A stretch of 64,000 nucleotides of DNA from Styela clava. Its lineage: Eukaryota; Chordata; Ascidiacea; Stolidobranchia; Styelidae. Position 1 is the stretch's first letter; every line of letters begins with the position of its first letter. A program made the translations under genes and the position numbers. Below are positions 33,064 through 45,668 of this stretch, piece by piece. The stretch covers positions 20,203,650 to 20,267,649 of the forward strand of contig NC_135262.1 in assembly GCF_964204865.1 (NCBI RefSeq), written 5' to 3'. The notes under the pieces were generated by a model. That model made no database searches and had not been told where the DNA came from. It was given only the letters and a program-made list of their open reading frames with translations.

Positions 33064-34524
33064 ATGTCATCCTCAAGATCCTGTGACACTCCTCCTGAAC
33101 CACCAAAGTGAAGAAGTCCCACAGATCGCGTTGCTGCCAATTCTTCCACAGTTACCAATATAACAGAATCTAATGTCTCTAACTTAGTCTCTGTACTTGA
33201 AAGCACTTTGCTTAAAACATTAAGGCTCGCAATACCTACAATCATACAGCAACACTTGGAAAAACTAGCTATGGATGTATCTTCCACCACTCCAACTAGC
33301 ATCGGCATCCAGGAATCTTTATTGTCGCTTGATGAGTCGCTTAAGCAAGTTAAATCTCAGCTATCTTCCATAAGCATAATAAAAGATGAAGTTAGTGATA
33401 TAAAAAGAAGCCAAGACTTCATCTTCATCAATGCCAACTATAAGGAACTAAACAACGTTACTGCTAAGAATAACAAAAAAATTCGGGAACTTGAAAATAT
33501 TGTTGGAAATCTTGAAGAAGAAATTGATATTCTAACAGAACGCCAACAAGACCAAGACCGCAGATCCAGACTCAACAATCTTGAATTTCATAACATTCCA
33601 TATGCAGCTGATGAAAATTGTGAAAATCTGGTCATTAAAGTGGCAGCCCGAATTACTGTTCCGCTGCGTTCATTCGACATCTCGAACTGCCACAGGATGT
33701 CCAAATATAACAACAAAAAACCATCGCCAATCATTGTTGGACGTTGCAAAGAATAAAAACATTTACTCCAATTTCTACGAATTCGAACCAAATCAACGCC
33801 CGAAACTAGTTTTCGTGTTTTTATGTTTGTTGTTTACTTTTTAGTTTTGTTTGTTTACAAAAAACAGCAGCTAATCAATTAATTGGTATTCGCATTTCGG
33901 CACAGGCACCGTCACATAACTTCTAAATGTTTTTGTATTCTTCACGACTTTCACTCATCAAAATTATTTACAACATTACAAGTAAGCTTTGCCCGGGAAA
34001 TTTATTTTCTCGTGATCATGTACTCTGTTCATTAATTTATTCTAGTATGATTGTCTTGGTGTGTTTCACGTGTGTGAATGTAAGTGAATGGGCACAATCG
34101 CTGGTTACAGCGTTCGTTATAAACCTATATATAGGTTTTGCCCGTTTTCCCGATCTTTCAGTTGACCTTGTCTGTGTTTTTTTTATTTGTGTTGTAGACG
34201 AAAGATCGAAATAAAATTGTATTGTATTGTATTGTAAACTTCATAAACAGAAAAACAAGACACCAAATTTTGAAAAATCGTCGCCAGCTCAGATCATCGA
34301 ACATTCAAGAAGATTTTCCACATCTTGCAAGATCTACCAAAATATTTGTAATTGAAAACCTCACTGATACCAATAAAAAATTATTCTTCAGAGCCAGAAA
34401 CTTGAAGAATGAATGTGGTTATAAGTACTTATGGACTCACAATGGAAGAGTACTTATAAAAAAGAATCAAATGACTAACACCATCCCCATTATAACTGAC
34501 GATGACCTTTCTTTAATCAAGTAA
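33064..34524 (+). pseudogene. LINE ORF1 (coiled-coil RNA-binding protein), interrupted
   Basis: From the ATG at 33064 the frame has one early TGA (about 33109) and then runs open to the insertion at about 33741. It contains a long coiled coil (roughly residues 90-160), then QDRRSRLNNLEFHNIP and a HRM segment as in the RNA-recognition-like domain of LINE ORF1 proteins. It resumes after the insertion at about 34232 with NFINRKTR, the usual continuation, and ends at 34524. The two halves are in frames separated by the inserted DNA. ORF1 proteins bind element RNA and act as chaperones. Confidence 0.75.
33741..34231 (+). mobile_element. Nested retroposon fragment with (TTGTA)n tail
   Basis: This segment splits the LINE ORF1 between its conserved IIV and NFINR parts. 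It ends CGAAAGATCGAAATAAAA followed by four ATTGT repeats, the 3' end of a retroposon. The ATTGT next to the left junction could be part of a target duplication or the integration primer site. It carries no recognised domain; hydrophobic frames within are probably not coding. Confidence 0.6.
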
Positions 34525-34637
34525 GGTTATTTGTTTATTTAATTTTGTTCATGTATTTTTATTTCTATACATGGCTTGGTCAAATAATATGTTTTCTATC
34601 TGTTTATTATTACTTTCATATAATCTTAGTCATCTAA

Positions 34638-37531
34638 ATGGCTGGTCACTGTAGTTATTCTCAATCAGGTTTCTCCTGTGATAATCTTCTGTGCAACAAT
34701 TTAGAGGTTGTAAATTTGGACTCTATTCAAACATCATCTGATTTGGTGATCTTTCATATGAACATTCGCTCCCTTCAAAAGAATTTAGATCATTTGACTA
34801 CACTATTATCAAATTTGCCATCACCTCCTCATATAATTGCTATAAGCGAATCTAAATTACCCCAAAATCATGTCTTCAATACCATCGATGGCTATAATTT
34901 CCTTCATGCCCCATCTGCCACTAAAGCAGGTGGTGTTGCTGCTTTTATCAGGGATGACGTTACGTTTAATGAAATTACAGATTATAATATCGTCTATTCC
35001 AACTGCGAAAATTTGTGGATTGAGATCAGTTTGGCAAATACTGTCAGCAGATTGGTTATTGGCATTATTTATAAACATCCTCGTAATGACATAACTTATT
35101 TCACTGATATTTTTGAAATATCTTTAGCTAAATTGGCTAAGAAACACTTTTTGATAGTCGGTGACTTTAACATTAACTTGCTTTCAACATCCAGTAATGT
35201 CCAAATTACCAATTATGTTAATATGCTCATTTCTCATAATGCCTTCTCCTTGATAACCAAACCCACTAGAGTAGGTCAAACTTCTGCAACATTGATCGAC
35301 CACATGTACACCAATTTGACAAATTTGAAAATTAATTCCTATGTTGTTCTATCAGATATAACAGACCATTTCCCAATAATGTGTTCTCTTAGTGGTGTAA
35401 CACCTATTCATAAAAATGATTGCATAATTTCTAGGGACATGTCAAACTTCTCGATTGACTCTTTTCGCACAGATGCACAGAGCATTTTTGATAACTTGTT
35501 TGATACATTTCAATTGAATGCCCTGAACTACAATAGTGCTTTTGAAGAATTTATACTATCAATCAATACTCTAATTGATCGCCATGCTCCCCTTCGGCCA
35601 CTTTCACGACGACAGAAAAGGTTAAAACTAAAGCCCTGGTTGAGTAAAGGGTTAAATAGCTGTATTCGACACAAAAATAAGATTTTCAAATCCCATTTTC
35701 TGAAAGGTAACAGCTCTCAACGCTCCTACTTTAAAAATTATAGAAATGTTTTGTCAAAAACATTGTATAAAGCAAAACAAATTTATTACCAAAATCTTAT
35801 TGCCCAAAACCAGGTAATCCAAGGACAACATGGCAAATAGTTAACCAAATTACACATACAAATAATAAATCCAAATCAAATGTTGATGAAATCTTCCGAG
35901 AGAATGGCTGTATCAAGATGGTAATTCAATCGCTACCGAATTCAATAAGTACTTTTCAACAATTGGGTCCAGTCTCTCAGACAAGTTTTCTAATGATATG
36001 ACTAGCTTCAAACATTTTCTTCGCAATCGTGTAAGCCAGTCCATTTTCATGAGTTTGACTGATTCAAACGAAGTGATAATAGAAATACAAAATCTGAAAG
36101 ATAGGAAGGCAGTAGGTCCAGACAATATTCCAGCACGGTTCCTTAAACTTGTTGCTGACCTCATTTCGCCATGTTTAGCTGAACTTTTTAATTGTTCTCT
36201 CTCGTTAGGAATCTTTCCTTCGTGTCTCAAAATTGCTCGAGTAATCCCCCTCTTCAAATCTGGAAATAAGAAATGTGTTCCAAATTATAGACCGATAGCA
36301 ATCCTTTCATCGATTGATAAGATATTTGAGCGCTTGATCCATAAGCGACTTATTAGTTTTTTTACTAAATATAATGTTATAAACAGATCTCAGTTTGGTT
36401 TTCAGAATAATCATTCGACATGCCACGCCATTTTAGATACAATATCTTATGTTTATGATAAATTAGAGAAAAAAGAGTTCGTTAGCGCAACATTTTTAGA
36501 TTTAAAAAAGGCTTTTGATACTGTGGATCATGACATTTTAATTTACAAGCTGAATCATTATGGCATCAGGGGACAAGCAAATAAACTAATTACTAGGTAT
36601 CTAAGCGATAGATCACAATATGTCAAAGTGGGAACTTATTGTTCCTCTCTCTTACCAGTGACTCACGGAGTTCCACAAGGTAGTATATTGGGGCCATTAC
36701 TTTTTCTAGTAGATGTCAATGACATAGTTCACTGTTCTTCGCTTTTAACCAAATTGTTTGCTGACGACACTAGCCTCCTCGACAGCGACAAATCCCATGC
36801 AGCTCTTCAATCAAGAGCAAACGCTGAAATTGCAAAGGTGGCTAATTGAATGAGATCTAACAAACTAACAATAAATATAGAAAAGTCTAAAACATTGTTA
36901 ATATCACCATATAGGCGTAAATCTCAAAATGGTCTGTCAATCCAAATTGATGGTACAAAACTTGAAAACGTTATTTCTTATAAATACCTTGGCATATATA
37001 TTGATAACAAATTGAAATGGGATACACAAATTTCAAACCTGGCCGTTAAATTATCCAAGTCGGTTGGGATATTATATAAACTTAAAAGATTTACATCGCT
37101 ACCTACATTACGCATGGTTTACTACTCCCTTTCCAGTCCCATATTCAATATGGCGTAGTTGCGTGGGCCTCTGCTGATAAATCTTTATTGCACCGATTAG
37201 AAATTATGCAGAATCGGGCCATTCGCGCTATTTCTGATGTTGCTTATTGCACACATCTACGGTAAGTCCTATTTATAATAAACTAAGAATTATTAAACTT
37301 GTATATATACATAGAATTGAAGTGTTGAAGTTAATGCATCAACACCATAACAATAAACTCCCTGCAGCTTTCACTAACTACTTTTCAAAGCAGAGCAGTA
37401 TTCACTCCTATGGGACACGGTCATCTGCTAAAGGCTCTTACTTTGTGGATCACTTTTCCACCAAGCTTACTCAAAACTACATCAAATTCGTTGGTGTCAA
37501 GTTATGGAACACGCTCACTGACAGTATTTGA
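34638..37531 (+). pseudogene. LINE ORF2 (endonuclease and reverse transcriptase), copy 1
   Basis: The endonuclease part (34638-35840) has the family motifs HMNIRSL, SESKLP, GDFNINL and SDITDHFPI. The reverse transcriptase (from about 35930) has KAVGPDNIP, YRPIAILS, LDLKKAFDTVDH, GVPQGSILGPLLF and catalytic FADDT, then YKYLGIYID. Breaks: a frameshift between 35815 and 35998, TGA at 36847-36849 inside the post-catalytic region, and a frameshift near 37135-37160. Copy 1 retains the 11-residue HYGIRG segment that copies 2-4 lack, and ends at a TGA (37529-37531) where the other copies read CGA. Confidence 0.85.
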
Positions 37532-38082
37532 TCAATGAACTAGGCCTACATCTCCTTCAAACATGCATTAAAAAATCATTACCTTGATGTTTATATTTGC
37601 CAGTAGTCTGAAAACATTGCCTTTTCATGTGTCTGATCTTCTTCTAGTCGTATATTCCCTGAACCGTTACCGGTACCATACCGGGATCCAATCGTGTTCT
37701 TCCACTGTATTCTAAATTCGCATCGTCATTTACTCTGTAGGCTATGTGCCAAGTTCTGTTTTTCACTTTCGCCAACTTTATCATATAACCTAAATGTGAA
37801 AGAAATGCATGCTTCAGCATGCATCAGTTCATTAAGCCAGTAAAGTTCTGTCAAATTGAAATTAACGTTGCTGGGCACGCCGATCCAGTTTTCAAAGTGC
37901 TTAGTCATGTTAAAAAAGCGTTATTCTCGTTTATTTGTGTACATTGAGGTATATCGCATTCGCTTGATGGCGCCCTTGCGCTCGTCAATTGCGATACATT
38001 GTGTGTTTTTGATTTATTTCAATTTATTATTATTTGTTGACAATGTTTCATGCACGACGAAATAAAATATCTGAATCTGAAA

Positions 38083-39689
38083 ACTTGTGAATTAGCCGAT
38101 GACAAGATACATACACCGGGGCACAGTGCAGAAGTGATACATGGATATCGTAGGTAAATCTCAGTTCTGCTCACACACAAAATATAACCAAAAGGAATCT
38201 TTTGGGCACTGGTAGATCTAAATATCTGAAATTATATCATTTTTGTTAAAACATTTTGAAGTTTATATTACTGTATTAGGACTAGGAGTATCTGTTCGAC
38301 GGTACCGGTACCACTGCGCAACTGCTTACCATCGAAACTATACTAAAATACTGGGCCCTATGTCTGTTTATGACAACAACCCATATAGCAATAGACTACT
38401 GGTACAACTGTAGTCTACGATCTAAGCTAGAATAAATCGTCACAAAAACTGCTAAGAAATTTAAAAAAACGCAAATACAGAAATATATCAATACGCCAGG
38501 TATGTACTAGATTTATTATAGTATAGCCCAATTCCACGTTGTAAATAATTTTGTTTTGGGCGTAGTACGGTAGGTACCGGTACAGCACAGGTACGGTACC
38601 GTACCCCCGCAAATGCTACATATCGCAGCCTCGTGGTACAGGTATTTATTCGTCGTGACGCTTGTACAGAGCTCCCTGCTACTCCTTTTGTCGCCCCAGA
38701 ATACAATATAGATCAGGGCTCTCAACAACCTTTCCTGCGGCTCTCGTTAATGCTTTAATTATTTTCAAAAAAAATTTAAAAAAATTTATTTAAAATTAAT
38801 TATTTTCAAAAAAAAATGTTCATTGAAATAAAATGCTGAGGTCTATTAGTCGAATGGATTCTCCCGTGTTTATTTGCGTAGCGTTGACTAACCTACAAGA
38901 TGCAATAGTGACGCAACAGTGAGCGTTTTCACGGCCACTCGGACCCTTTTCACTTGGAAAGATTTTAGACATGGCTGTAATCATTGGCTTGCTTCCGTGG
39001 ATTTTCAGTTTTTGTCGCATTCCCGGATATTATGCATAAATCAAATAACTCAATGATTATTTTAATTCTAGAGCATTTTAATTTTGTTCCAGTAATCGAA
39101 ATAGTCCCGGAATATCTGGCGATCATCTCAAGCAGCTACTGCACTTTGCATCCTCCACGATTACGACCCGCTTTGACAAACTTATTAGAAATCAAAGCTG
39201 AATTAGATGGCTGTTAGTCTAGGGCGGGCAAAATCGAATCTTTTTTCGAATCGAATAATTTGAATATTTTTTATACATAACAGGGATCCAGAACGTCGGA
39301 GGTCGATTCGATACACCATTTAGAAATTGATAGAAACATTGAAAAGTCGACAAAAAAGCGTTTTTTTTACTGGTTAATGGCGGCTGATTGTCACTACGAT
39401 CGTTTTGGCGACGATATCCTAAAGTTGGTATTCTATATTCCCGCCCTTTCTCGTTTTTTGCAAGAATAAGCGGTCGGCGAATTTCGAAGTTTCATATTTC
39501 TAATATCCCCTTGCGTTCACATCAGCGACAGCTGTTGAATACATTAAGGGCTGATTTCAAAACCAAATTAATTTTATTCTGAGTTTTATCCTCTGCCTTG
39601 GATTTGGACGCTAATTATACCTAATTCCTTCAAGTTTTAACGTATTTTTTTTCAACAAAACAACACCATGTATGTGCCTGGTACAATGG
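38083..39689. other. Anonymous DNA within unit 1, hAT-like ends
   Basis: No gene. TACCGGTA occurs near 38304 and 38576. CAGGGCTCTCAACAACC near 38715 and CTAGGGCGGGCAAAATCGAATC near 39218 resemble hAT-type termini, without definable partners. A 66-codon minus-strand frame (38820-39020) has no recognised domain. Confidence 0.4.
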
Positions 39690-40819
39690 AACTTAAGCTA
39701 AAACGGCTAAGGATAGCAACAGCAACCCCAAAGCTACAAGTCTACATACTAGAAAACGAAGAGACGATGAATAAGTATAGCATCAGTGTCAAGAACAATT
39801 CATCACGACAGACGAAAATTGGCAAATAATGAAAGAGAGCATACTAAAAGCAGCAAAAGAACACATTCCTGTTACAAAACGAAAGAAAGACAAAAAATAG
39901 ATGACCCCAGAAATTTTAGACCTAATGAAGGAAAGAAGAAAAGCAAAAGCAGACAAACATAAGTACAGAAAACTAGACAAACAAGTGAAAAATAGGTGCA
40001 ATGGAGCAAAAGAACATTGAATCAACACACAGTGCAAAGAAATTGAGGCCAACATCGGAATAAATAGCAAAACTATGCATTAAAATATAAAAGAGTTCGC
40101 AGGAGAAAAAGTGTCATCAAAAACAGGGTGCCTAAGATCAAAAGATGGAGATATTCTTATGGAAAAGGAAGACATCCTCAACAGGTGATCAGAATACATC
40201 ACAGAGTTGTATTACAATGATAGAGGGCCACCACTCACCATCAGTAATGAAGATGAACGCCAACATATTCTTGAAGAGGAAGTCCACAAAGCCCTTAAAG
40301 ATGAAAAAGGGCAAGGCCACAGGACCCAAGGGTGCATTCCGCACATTTGTGTTTTAGGCCAGTACGGTCTTGTGCATGCATCCAGTCTTAAATAATAATA
40401 ATTGTTCATTTATTTATTTATCACTATTACGAGACGAATAAACATACATACATACATACATACATACACACATACATACATACATACATACATACATACA
40501 TACATACATACATACATACATACATACATACATACATACATGCAAGACTGAAATCCAGAAGAGAACCGCTATGTTAGAAGACACATTTAACAAGATGAAA
40601 CCCATCTTCACCAACAGAAATATAAAACTCAGTACCAAAATCAAGACTCTAAAAGCCTACATATGGTCCATCCTTCTGTACGGATGTGAATGCTGGACGC
40701 TGACAAAAGACCTCGAGAGAAGACTTGAAGCAGCAGAAATGTGGTATATCAGACGAATTATGAGAATATCATGGATGGAAAAAAAGTCAAACGAAGAAGT
40801 AATGAAAAAGCCATATTGA
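39690..40819 (+). pseudogene. RTE-like LINE fragment lacking its reverse transcriptase core, copy 1
   Basis: 39690-40330 reads, with several stops and shifts, as the linker between endonuclease and reverse transcriptase of an RTE/BovB-like LINE (AKEHIPVTKRKK, GDILMEKEDILNR, EEEVHKALKDEKG). 40550-40819 reads as the C-terminal end ([46 protein letters not shown]). The catalytic core is missing; in its place lies AT-rich sequence and the (CATA)n tract. Clade assignment is tentative. Confidence 0.7.
40443..40541. repeat. (CATA)n, copy 1, about 99 bp
   Basis: Tetranucleotide tract with one CACA interruption, preceded by GACGAATAAA. The length differs in every copy of the unit: 99, 159 and 119 bp. 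Confidence 0.95.
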
Positions 40820-40980
40820 TATAATCTGCGTCATTCGTTTCTCGATATTAAAACTGCATTGAAATGCGGGTAGAAGCGTTTATCCACCAGGGCGAATGTA
40901 GATTATTTTAAACAGATATGCGCAACAAAATATTCTTTGCCACAAATTTATCACTTTTTTATATTTATTTTTATATTGAT

Positions 40981-42719
40981 GTAACCCTGCTAAACGCTTA
41001 AAAACAGTCAAAAACCGTCTAAAAACACCAAGAACCCTGGTAAAACGCTTAAAAACAGTGAAAAACCGTCTAAAAAAACGAAAACCCTGCTAAAACGCTT
41101 AAAAACAGTGGAAAAACGCCTAAAAACACCAATAACCCTGCTAAAACAGTGAAAAACCGTCTAAAAACACCAAGAACCCTGCTAAAACGCCTAAAAACAG
41201 TGAAAAACCGTATATAAACCCCAAGATCCCTCATAAACGCTTAAAGACAGTGAAAACCCGTCTAAAAACACCAAGAACCCTGCTAAAACGCTTAAAAACA
41301 GTGAAAACCCGTCTAAAAACACCAAGAACCCTGCTAAAACGCTTAAAAACAGTGAAAAACCGTCTAAAATCACCAATAAGCCTGCTAAAACAGTGGAAAA
41401 CCGTCTAAAAACACCAAGAACCCTGCTAAAACGCCTAAAAACCGTCTAAAAACAACAAGAACCCTGCTAAAACGCTTAAAAACAGTGAAAAACTGTCTAA
41501 AAACACCAAGAACCTTAGTAAAACGCTTAAAAACAGTGAAAAACCGTCAAAAAACACCAATAACCCTGCTAAAACGCTTAAAAACAGTGAAAAACCGTCA
41601 AAAAACACCAATAACCCTGCTAAAACGCTTAAAAACAGTGAAAAACCGTCAAAAAACACCAATAACCCTGCTAAAACGCTTAAAAACAGTGAAAAACCGT
41701 CAAAAAACACCAATAACCCTGCCAAAACGCTTAAAAACAGTGAAAAACCGTCAAAAAACACCAATAACCCTGCTAAAACGCTTAAAAACAGTGAAAAACC
41801 GTCAAAAAACACCAATAACCCTGCTAAAACGCTTAAAATCAGTGAAAAACCGTCAAAAAACACCAATAACCCTGCTAAAACGCTTAAAAACAGTGAAAAA
41901 CCGTCAAAAAACACCAATAACCCTGCTAAAACGCTTAAAAACAGTGAAAAACCGTCAAAAAACACCAATAACCCTGCTAAAACGCTTAAAAACAGTGAAA
42001 AACCGTCAAAAAACACCAATAACCCTGCTAAAACGCTTAAAAACAGTGAAAAACCGTCAAAAAACACCAATAACCCTTCTAAAACGCTTAAAAACAGTGA
42101 AAAACCGTCAAAAAACACCAATAACCCTGCTAAAACGCTTAAAAACAGTGAAAACCGTCAAAAAACACCAATAACCCTGCTAAAACGCTTAAAAAACAGT
42201 GAAAAACCGTCAAAAAACACCAATAACCCTGCTAAAACGCTTTAAAACAGTGAAAAGCCGTCAAAAAACACCAATAACCCTGCTAAAACGCTTAAAAACA
42301 GTGAAAAACCGTCAAAAAACACCAATAACCCTGCTAAAACGATTAAAAACAGTGAAAAACCGCCAAAAAACACCAATAACCCTGCTAAAACGCTTAAAAA
42401 CAGTGAAAAACCGTCAAAAAACACCAATAACCCTGCTAAAACGCTTAAAAACAGTGGAAAACCGTCAAAAAACACCGATAACCCTGCTAAAGCGCTTAAA
42501 AACAGTGAAAAACCGTCAGAAAACACCAATAACCCTGCTAAAACGCTTAAAAACAGTGAAAAACCGTCAAAAAACACCAATAACCCTGCTAAAACGCTTA
42601 AAAACAGTGAAAAACCGTCAAAAAACACCAATAACCCTGCTAAAACGCTTAAAAACAGTGAAAAACCGTCAAAAAACACCAATAACCCTGCTAAAACGCT
42701 TAAAAACAGTGAAAAACAG
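40981..42719. repeat. 51-bp minisatellite array 1, about 34 units
   Basis: The unit is A- and C-rich on the plus strand (about 26 A, 13 C, 7 T, 5 G): AAAAACCGTCAAAAAACACC, AATAACCCTGCTAAAACGCT, TAAAAACAGTG. The first 500 bp hold diverged and partial units (GTCTAAAAACACCAAGAACC form); the rest is nearly homogeneous. The period is 17 codons and the unit lacks stops in one frame on each strand, which explains the long frames here (229, 228, 175 and 146 codons). No start context, flanking exon or known domain supports translation. Confidence 0.95.
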
Positions 42720-45129
42720 TCACTGATATTTTTGAAATATCTTTAGCTAAATTGGCTAAGAAACACTTTTTGATAGTCGGTGACTTTAACATTAACTTGC
42801 TTTCAACATCCAGTAATGTCCAAATTACCAATTATGTTAATATGCTCATTTCTCATAATGCCTTCTCCTTGATAACCAAACCCACTAGAGTAGGTCAAAC
42901 TTCTGCAACATTGATCGACCACATGTACACCAATTTGACAAATTTGAAAATTAATTCCTATGTTGTTCTATCAGATATAACAGACCATTTCCCAATAATG
43001 TGTTCTCTTAGTGGTGTAACACCGATTCATAAAAATGATTGCATAATTTCTAGGGACATGTCAAACTTCTCGATTGACTCTTTTCGCACAGATGCACAGA
43101 GCATTTTTGATAACTTGTTTGATACATTTCAATTGAATGCCCTGAACTACAATAGTGCTTTTGAAGAATTTATACTATCAATCAATACTCTAATTGATCG
43201 CCATGCTCCCCTTCGGCCACTTTCACGACGACAGAAAAGGTTAAAACTAAAGCCCTGGTTGAGTAAAGGGTTAAATAGCTGTATTCGACACAAAAATAAG
43301 ATTTTCAAATCCCATTTTCTGAAAGGTAACAGCTCTCAACGCTCCTACTTTAAAAATTATAGAAATGTTTTGTCAAAAACATTGTATAAAGCAAAACAAA
43401 TTTATTACCAAAATCTTATTGCCCAAAACCAGGTAATCCAAGGACAACATGGCAAATAGTTAACCAAATTACACATACAAATAATAAATCCAAATCAAAT
43501 GTTGATGAAATCTTCCGAGAGAATGGCTGTATCAAGATGGTAATTCAATCGCTACCGAATTCAATAAGTACTTTTCAACAATTGGGTCCAGTCTCTCAGA
43601 CAAGTTTTCTAATGATATGACTAGCTTCAAACATTTTCTTCGCAATCGTGTAAGCCAGTCCATTTTCATGAGTTTGACTGATTCAAACGAAGTGATAATA
43701 GAAATACAAAATCTGAAAGATAGGAAGGCAGTAGGTCCAGACAATATTCCAGCACGGTTCCTTAAACTTGTTGCTGACCTCATTTCGCCATGTTTAGCTG
43801 AACTTTTTAATTGTTCTCTCTCGTTAGGAATCTTTCCTTCGTGTCTCAAAATTGCTCGAGTAATCCCCCTCTTCAAATCTGGAAATAAGAAATGTGTTCC
43901 AAATTATAGACCGATAGCAATCCTTTCATCGATTGATAAGATATTTGAGCGCTTGATCCATAAGCGACTTATTAGTTTTTTTACTAAATATAATGTTATA
44001 AACAGATCTCAGTTTGGTTTTCAGAATAATCATTCGACATGCCACGCCATTTTAGATACAATATCTTATGTTTATGATAAATTAGAGAAAAAAGAGTTCG
44101 TTAGCGCAACATTTTTAGATTTAAAAAAGGCTTTTGATACTGTGGATCATGACATTTTAATTTACAAGCTGAATCATACTAGGTATCTAAGCGATAGATC
44201 ACAATATGTCAAAGTGGGAACTTATTGTTCCTCTCTCTTACCAGTGACTCACGGAGTTCCACAAGGTAGTATATTGGGGCCATTACTTTTTCTAGTAGAT
44301 GTCAATGACATAGTTCACTGTTCTTCGCTTTTAACCAAATTGTTTGCTGACGACACTAGCCTCCTCGACAGCGACAAATCCCATGCAGCTCTTCAATCAA
44401 GAGCAAACGCTGAAATTGCAAAGGTGGCTAATTGAATGAGATCTAACAAACTAACAATAAATATAGAAAAGTCTAAAACATTGTTAATATCACCATATAG
44501 GCGTAAATCTCAAAATGGTCTGTCAATCCAAATTGATGGTACAAAACTTGAAAACGTTATTTCTTATAAATACCTTGGCATATATATTGATAACAAATTG
44601 AAATGGGATACACAAATTTCAAACCTGGCCGTTAAATTATCCAAGTCGGTTGGGATATTATATAAACTTAAAAGATTTACATCGCTACCTACATTACGCA
44701 TGGTTTACTACTCCCTTTCCAGTCCCATATTCAATATGGCGTAGTTGCGTGGGCCTCTGCTGATAAATCTTTATTGCACCGATTAGAAATTATGCAGAAT
44801 CGGGCCATTCGCGCTATTTCTGATGTTGCTTATTGCACACATCTACGGTAAGTCCTATTTATAATAAACTAAGAATTATTAAACTTGTATATATACATAG
44901 AATTGAAGTGTTGAAGTTAATGCATCAACACCATAACAATAAACTCCCTGCAGCTTTCACTAACTACTTTTCAAAGCAGAGCAGTATTCACTCCTATGGG
45001 ACACGGTCATCTGCTAAAGGCTCTTACTTTGTGGATCACTTTTCCACCAAGCTTACTCAAAACTACATCAAATTCGTTGGTGTCAAGTTATGGAACACGC
45101 TCACTGACAGTATTCGATCAATGAACTAG
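42720..45129 (+). pseudogene. LINE ORF2 fragment, copy 2
   Basis: Starts within the endonuclease (KKHFLIVGDFNINL) because the duplication cut there, so it lacks the N-terminal third. It carries the same frameshifts and internal TGA as copy 1 and an 11-codon in-frame deletion removing the HYGIRG segment ahead of the catalytic FADDT. The C-terminal frame ends at TAG, 12 bases beyond the stop of copy 1. Its 3' UTR runs to about 45668. Confidence 0.85.
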
Positions 45130-45668
45130 GCCTACATCTCCTTCAAACATGCATTAAAAAATCATTACCTTGATGTTTATATTTGCCAGTAGTCTGAAAA
45201 CATTGCCTTTTCATGTGTCTGATCTTCTTCTAGTCGTATATTCCCTGAACCGTTACCGGTACCATACCGGGATCCAATCGTGTTCTTCCACTGTATTCTA
45301 AATTCGCATCGTCATTTACTCTGTAGGCTATGTGCCAAGTTCTGTTTTTCACTTTCGCCAACTTTATCATATAACCTAAATGTGAAAGAAATGCATGCTT
45401 CAGCATGCATCAGTTCATTAAGCCAGTAAAGTTCTGTCAAATTGAAATTAACGTTGCTGGGCACGCCGATCCAGTTTTCAAAGTGCTTAGTCATGTTAAA
45501 AAAGCGTTATTCTCGTTTATTTGTGTACATTGAGGTATATCGCATTCGCTTGATGGCGCCCTTGCGCTCGTCAATTGCGATACATTGTGTGTTTTTGATT
45601 TATTCCAATTTATTATTATTTGTTGACAATGTTTCATGCACGACGAAATAAAATATCTGAATCTGAAA

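Larger units (their letters stand above)
33064..38082 (+). mobile_element. CR1/L2-like LINE, decayed, with a nested insertion
   Basis: Two-ORF non-LTR retrotransposon: a coiled-coil ORF1, then an ORF2 with apurinic endonuclease and reverse transcriptase, a 3' UTR and a 3' end at AAATAAAATATCTGAATCTGA, a short simple-repeat tail as in CR1/L2-type LINEs. Both ORFs are disabled and a fragment of about 490 bp sits in ORF1. From 35101 onward this LINE is part of the block that is tandemly repeated to the window end. Confidence 0.85.
35101..42719 (+). repeat. Macrosatellite unit, copy 1 (7,619 bp)
   Basis: The block starts at TCACTGATATTTTTG inside the LINE endonuclease and ends with the last 51-bp minisatellite unit, where TCACTGATATTTTTG starts again (42720). 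Only TC is shared between array end and LINE at the junction, suggesting an end-joining or template-switch origin. Contents in order: LINE ORF2 remainder and 3' UTR, anonymous DNA, RTE-like fragment, (CATA)n, minisatellite. Sequence left of 35101 is unique, so this is the edge of the array. Confidence 0.95.

Noticed and set aside
32934-33308. Minus-strand 124-codon protein
   Set aside because: Antisense shadow of the LINE ORF1 start.
35913-36257. Minus-strand 114-codon protein, repeated in each unit (also 43532, 51178, 61791)
   Set aside because: Antisense of the LINE reverse transcriptase; repetition only reflects the macrosatellite.
40981-42719. CRISPR-like array (regular short repeats)
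   Set aside because: Units are contiguous 51-bp tandem repeats without distinct spacers, in animal DNA without cas genes.
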